DNA from: Paenibacillus sp. JCM 10914
GTDB taxonomy: Bacteria > Bacillota > Bacilli > Paenibacillales > Paenibacillaceae
Length of the DNA stretch: 64,000 nt
Assembly (NCBI RefSeq): GCF_001315105.1
Contig: NZ_BAZR01000027.1
Coordinates: forward strand, 1-64,000
Direction: 5' to 3'
The notes under the pieces are model-generated. The model was not told where the DNA came from and made no database searches. It saw only the letters and a list, made by a program, of their open reading frames with translations. The position numbers and the translations under genes were made by a program. How positions within the stretch are numbered: position 1 is the stretch's first letter; each line of letters starts with the position of its first letter. Shown piece by piece: positions 63,875 through 64,000 of this stretch.

Positions 63875-64000
63875 TTGTGTTTTCTTAACGGCTCTCCCAC
63901 AGCCCCGGTTAAGAAAATGCCAAAAACCAACATAGCAACACCATGACAATGCTTTACACATGAACGAAGATAAATGATGAAAATTAATGATGATTTTCGG
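63875..64000 (+). promoter_or_regulatory. Leader RNA, L13-leader-like
   Basis: A perfect 10-bp stem, TTTTCTTAAC (63880-63889) with GTTAAGAAAA (63908-63917), encloses GGCTCTCCCACAGCCCCG and is followed by ATGCCAAAAACC. The layout agrees with my memory of the Firmicute L13 leader; the coding region would start beyond the window. Confidence 0.6.

Overview
The window is chromosomal DNA of a low-to-mid GC Gram-positive of the Bacillales, most likely Paenibacillus or a close relative. The evidence is the Bacillus-type order ctsR-mcsA-mcsB-clpC-radA-disA ... yacL-ispD-ispF-gltX-cysE-cysS-mrnC-rlmB-rae1-sigH-rpmG-secE-nusG-rplKAJL-rpoBC, followed by the str, S10, spc and alpha ribosomal clusters, with consistently strong GGAGG ribosome binding sites and frequent TTG/GTG starts. 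Genus assignment rests on remembered protein similarity, not on a search.

Layout. 1-4970: accessory genes: an ArsR regulator with an SRPBCC-PDZ protein (minus strand), then an ABC transporter operon with two ATPases, two permeases and a YtrA-type GntR regulator. 4990-9830: a five-gene catabolic operon (amidohydrolase, PLP ammonia-lyase, KDPG-type aldolase, PfkB sugar kinase, GntR/UTRA regulator) resembling D-glucosaminate degradation, with no transporter. 9930-14840: the CtsR-controlled protein quality control operon. 15070-21410: radA, disA, pssA, a convergent unknown gene, a PIN-TRAM membrane protein, and ispDF. 21465-28320: gltX, a 108-bp palindromic element, a cysteine T-box leader, cysE-cysS-mrnC-rlmB-rae1 and sigH. 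28520-40430: rpmG-secE-nusG, rplK-rplA, rplJ-rplL, an rRNA methyltransferase, rpoB-rpoC. 40520-45440: str operon. 45560-46910: a heme-globin chemoreceptor (HemAT type) lodged between tuf and rpsJ. 46930-62400: the S10-spc-alpha superoperon. 62400-64000: a structured intergenic RNA, truA, a zf-TFIIB protein, and the promoter and leader of a gene beyond the edge (expected rplM).

Two things matter most for a reader. First, five genes (SRPBCC-PDZ, an ABC ATPase, rpoC, rplE, rpsE) are each broken by exactly one missing base; three are essential, so consensus errors are by far the best explanation and the genes should be read as intact. Second, regulatory RNA and DNA structure is rich and mostly readable: CtsR operator, ArsR palindrome, Cys T-box, L10 leader with attenuator, two L1-binding-site mimics ahead of rplK and rplA, an rplM-type leader, and several unexplained hairpins. 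No clearly new multi-gene system was found; the best candidates for new biology are the transporter-less glucosaminate-like operon, the structured RNA between rplQ and truA, and the palindromic element upstream of cysE.
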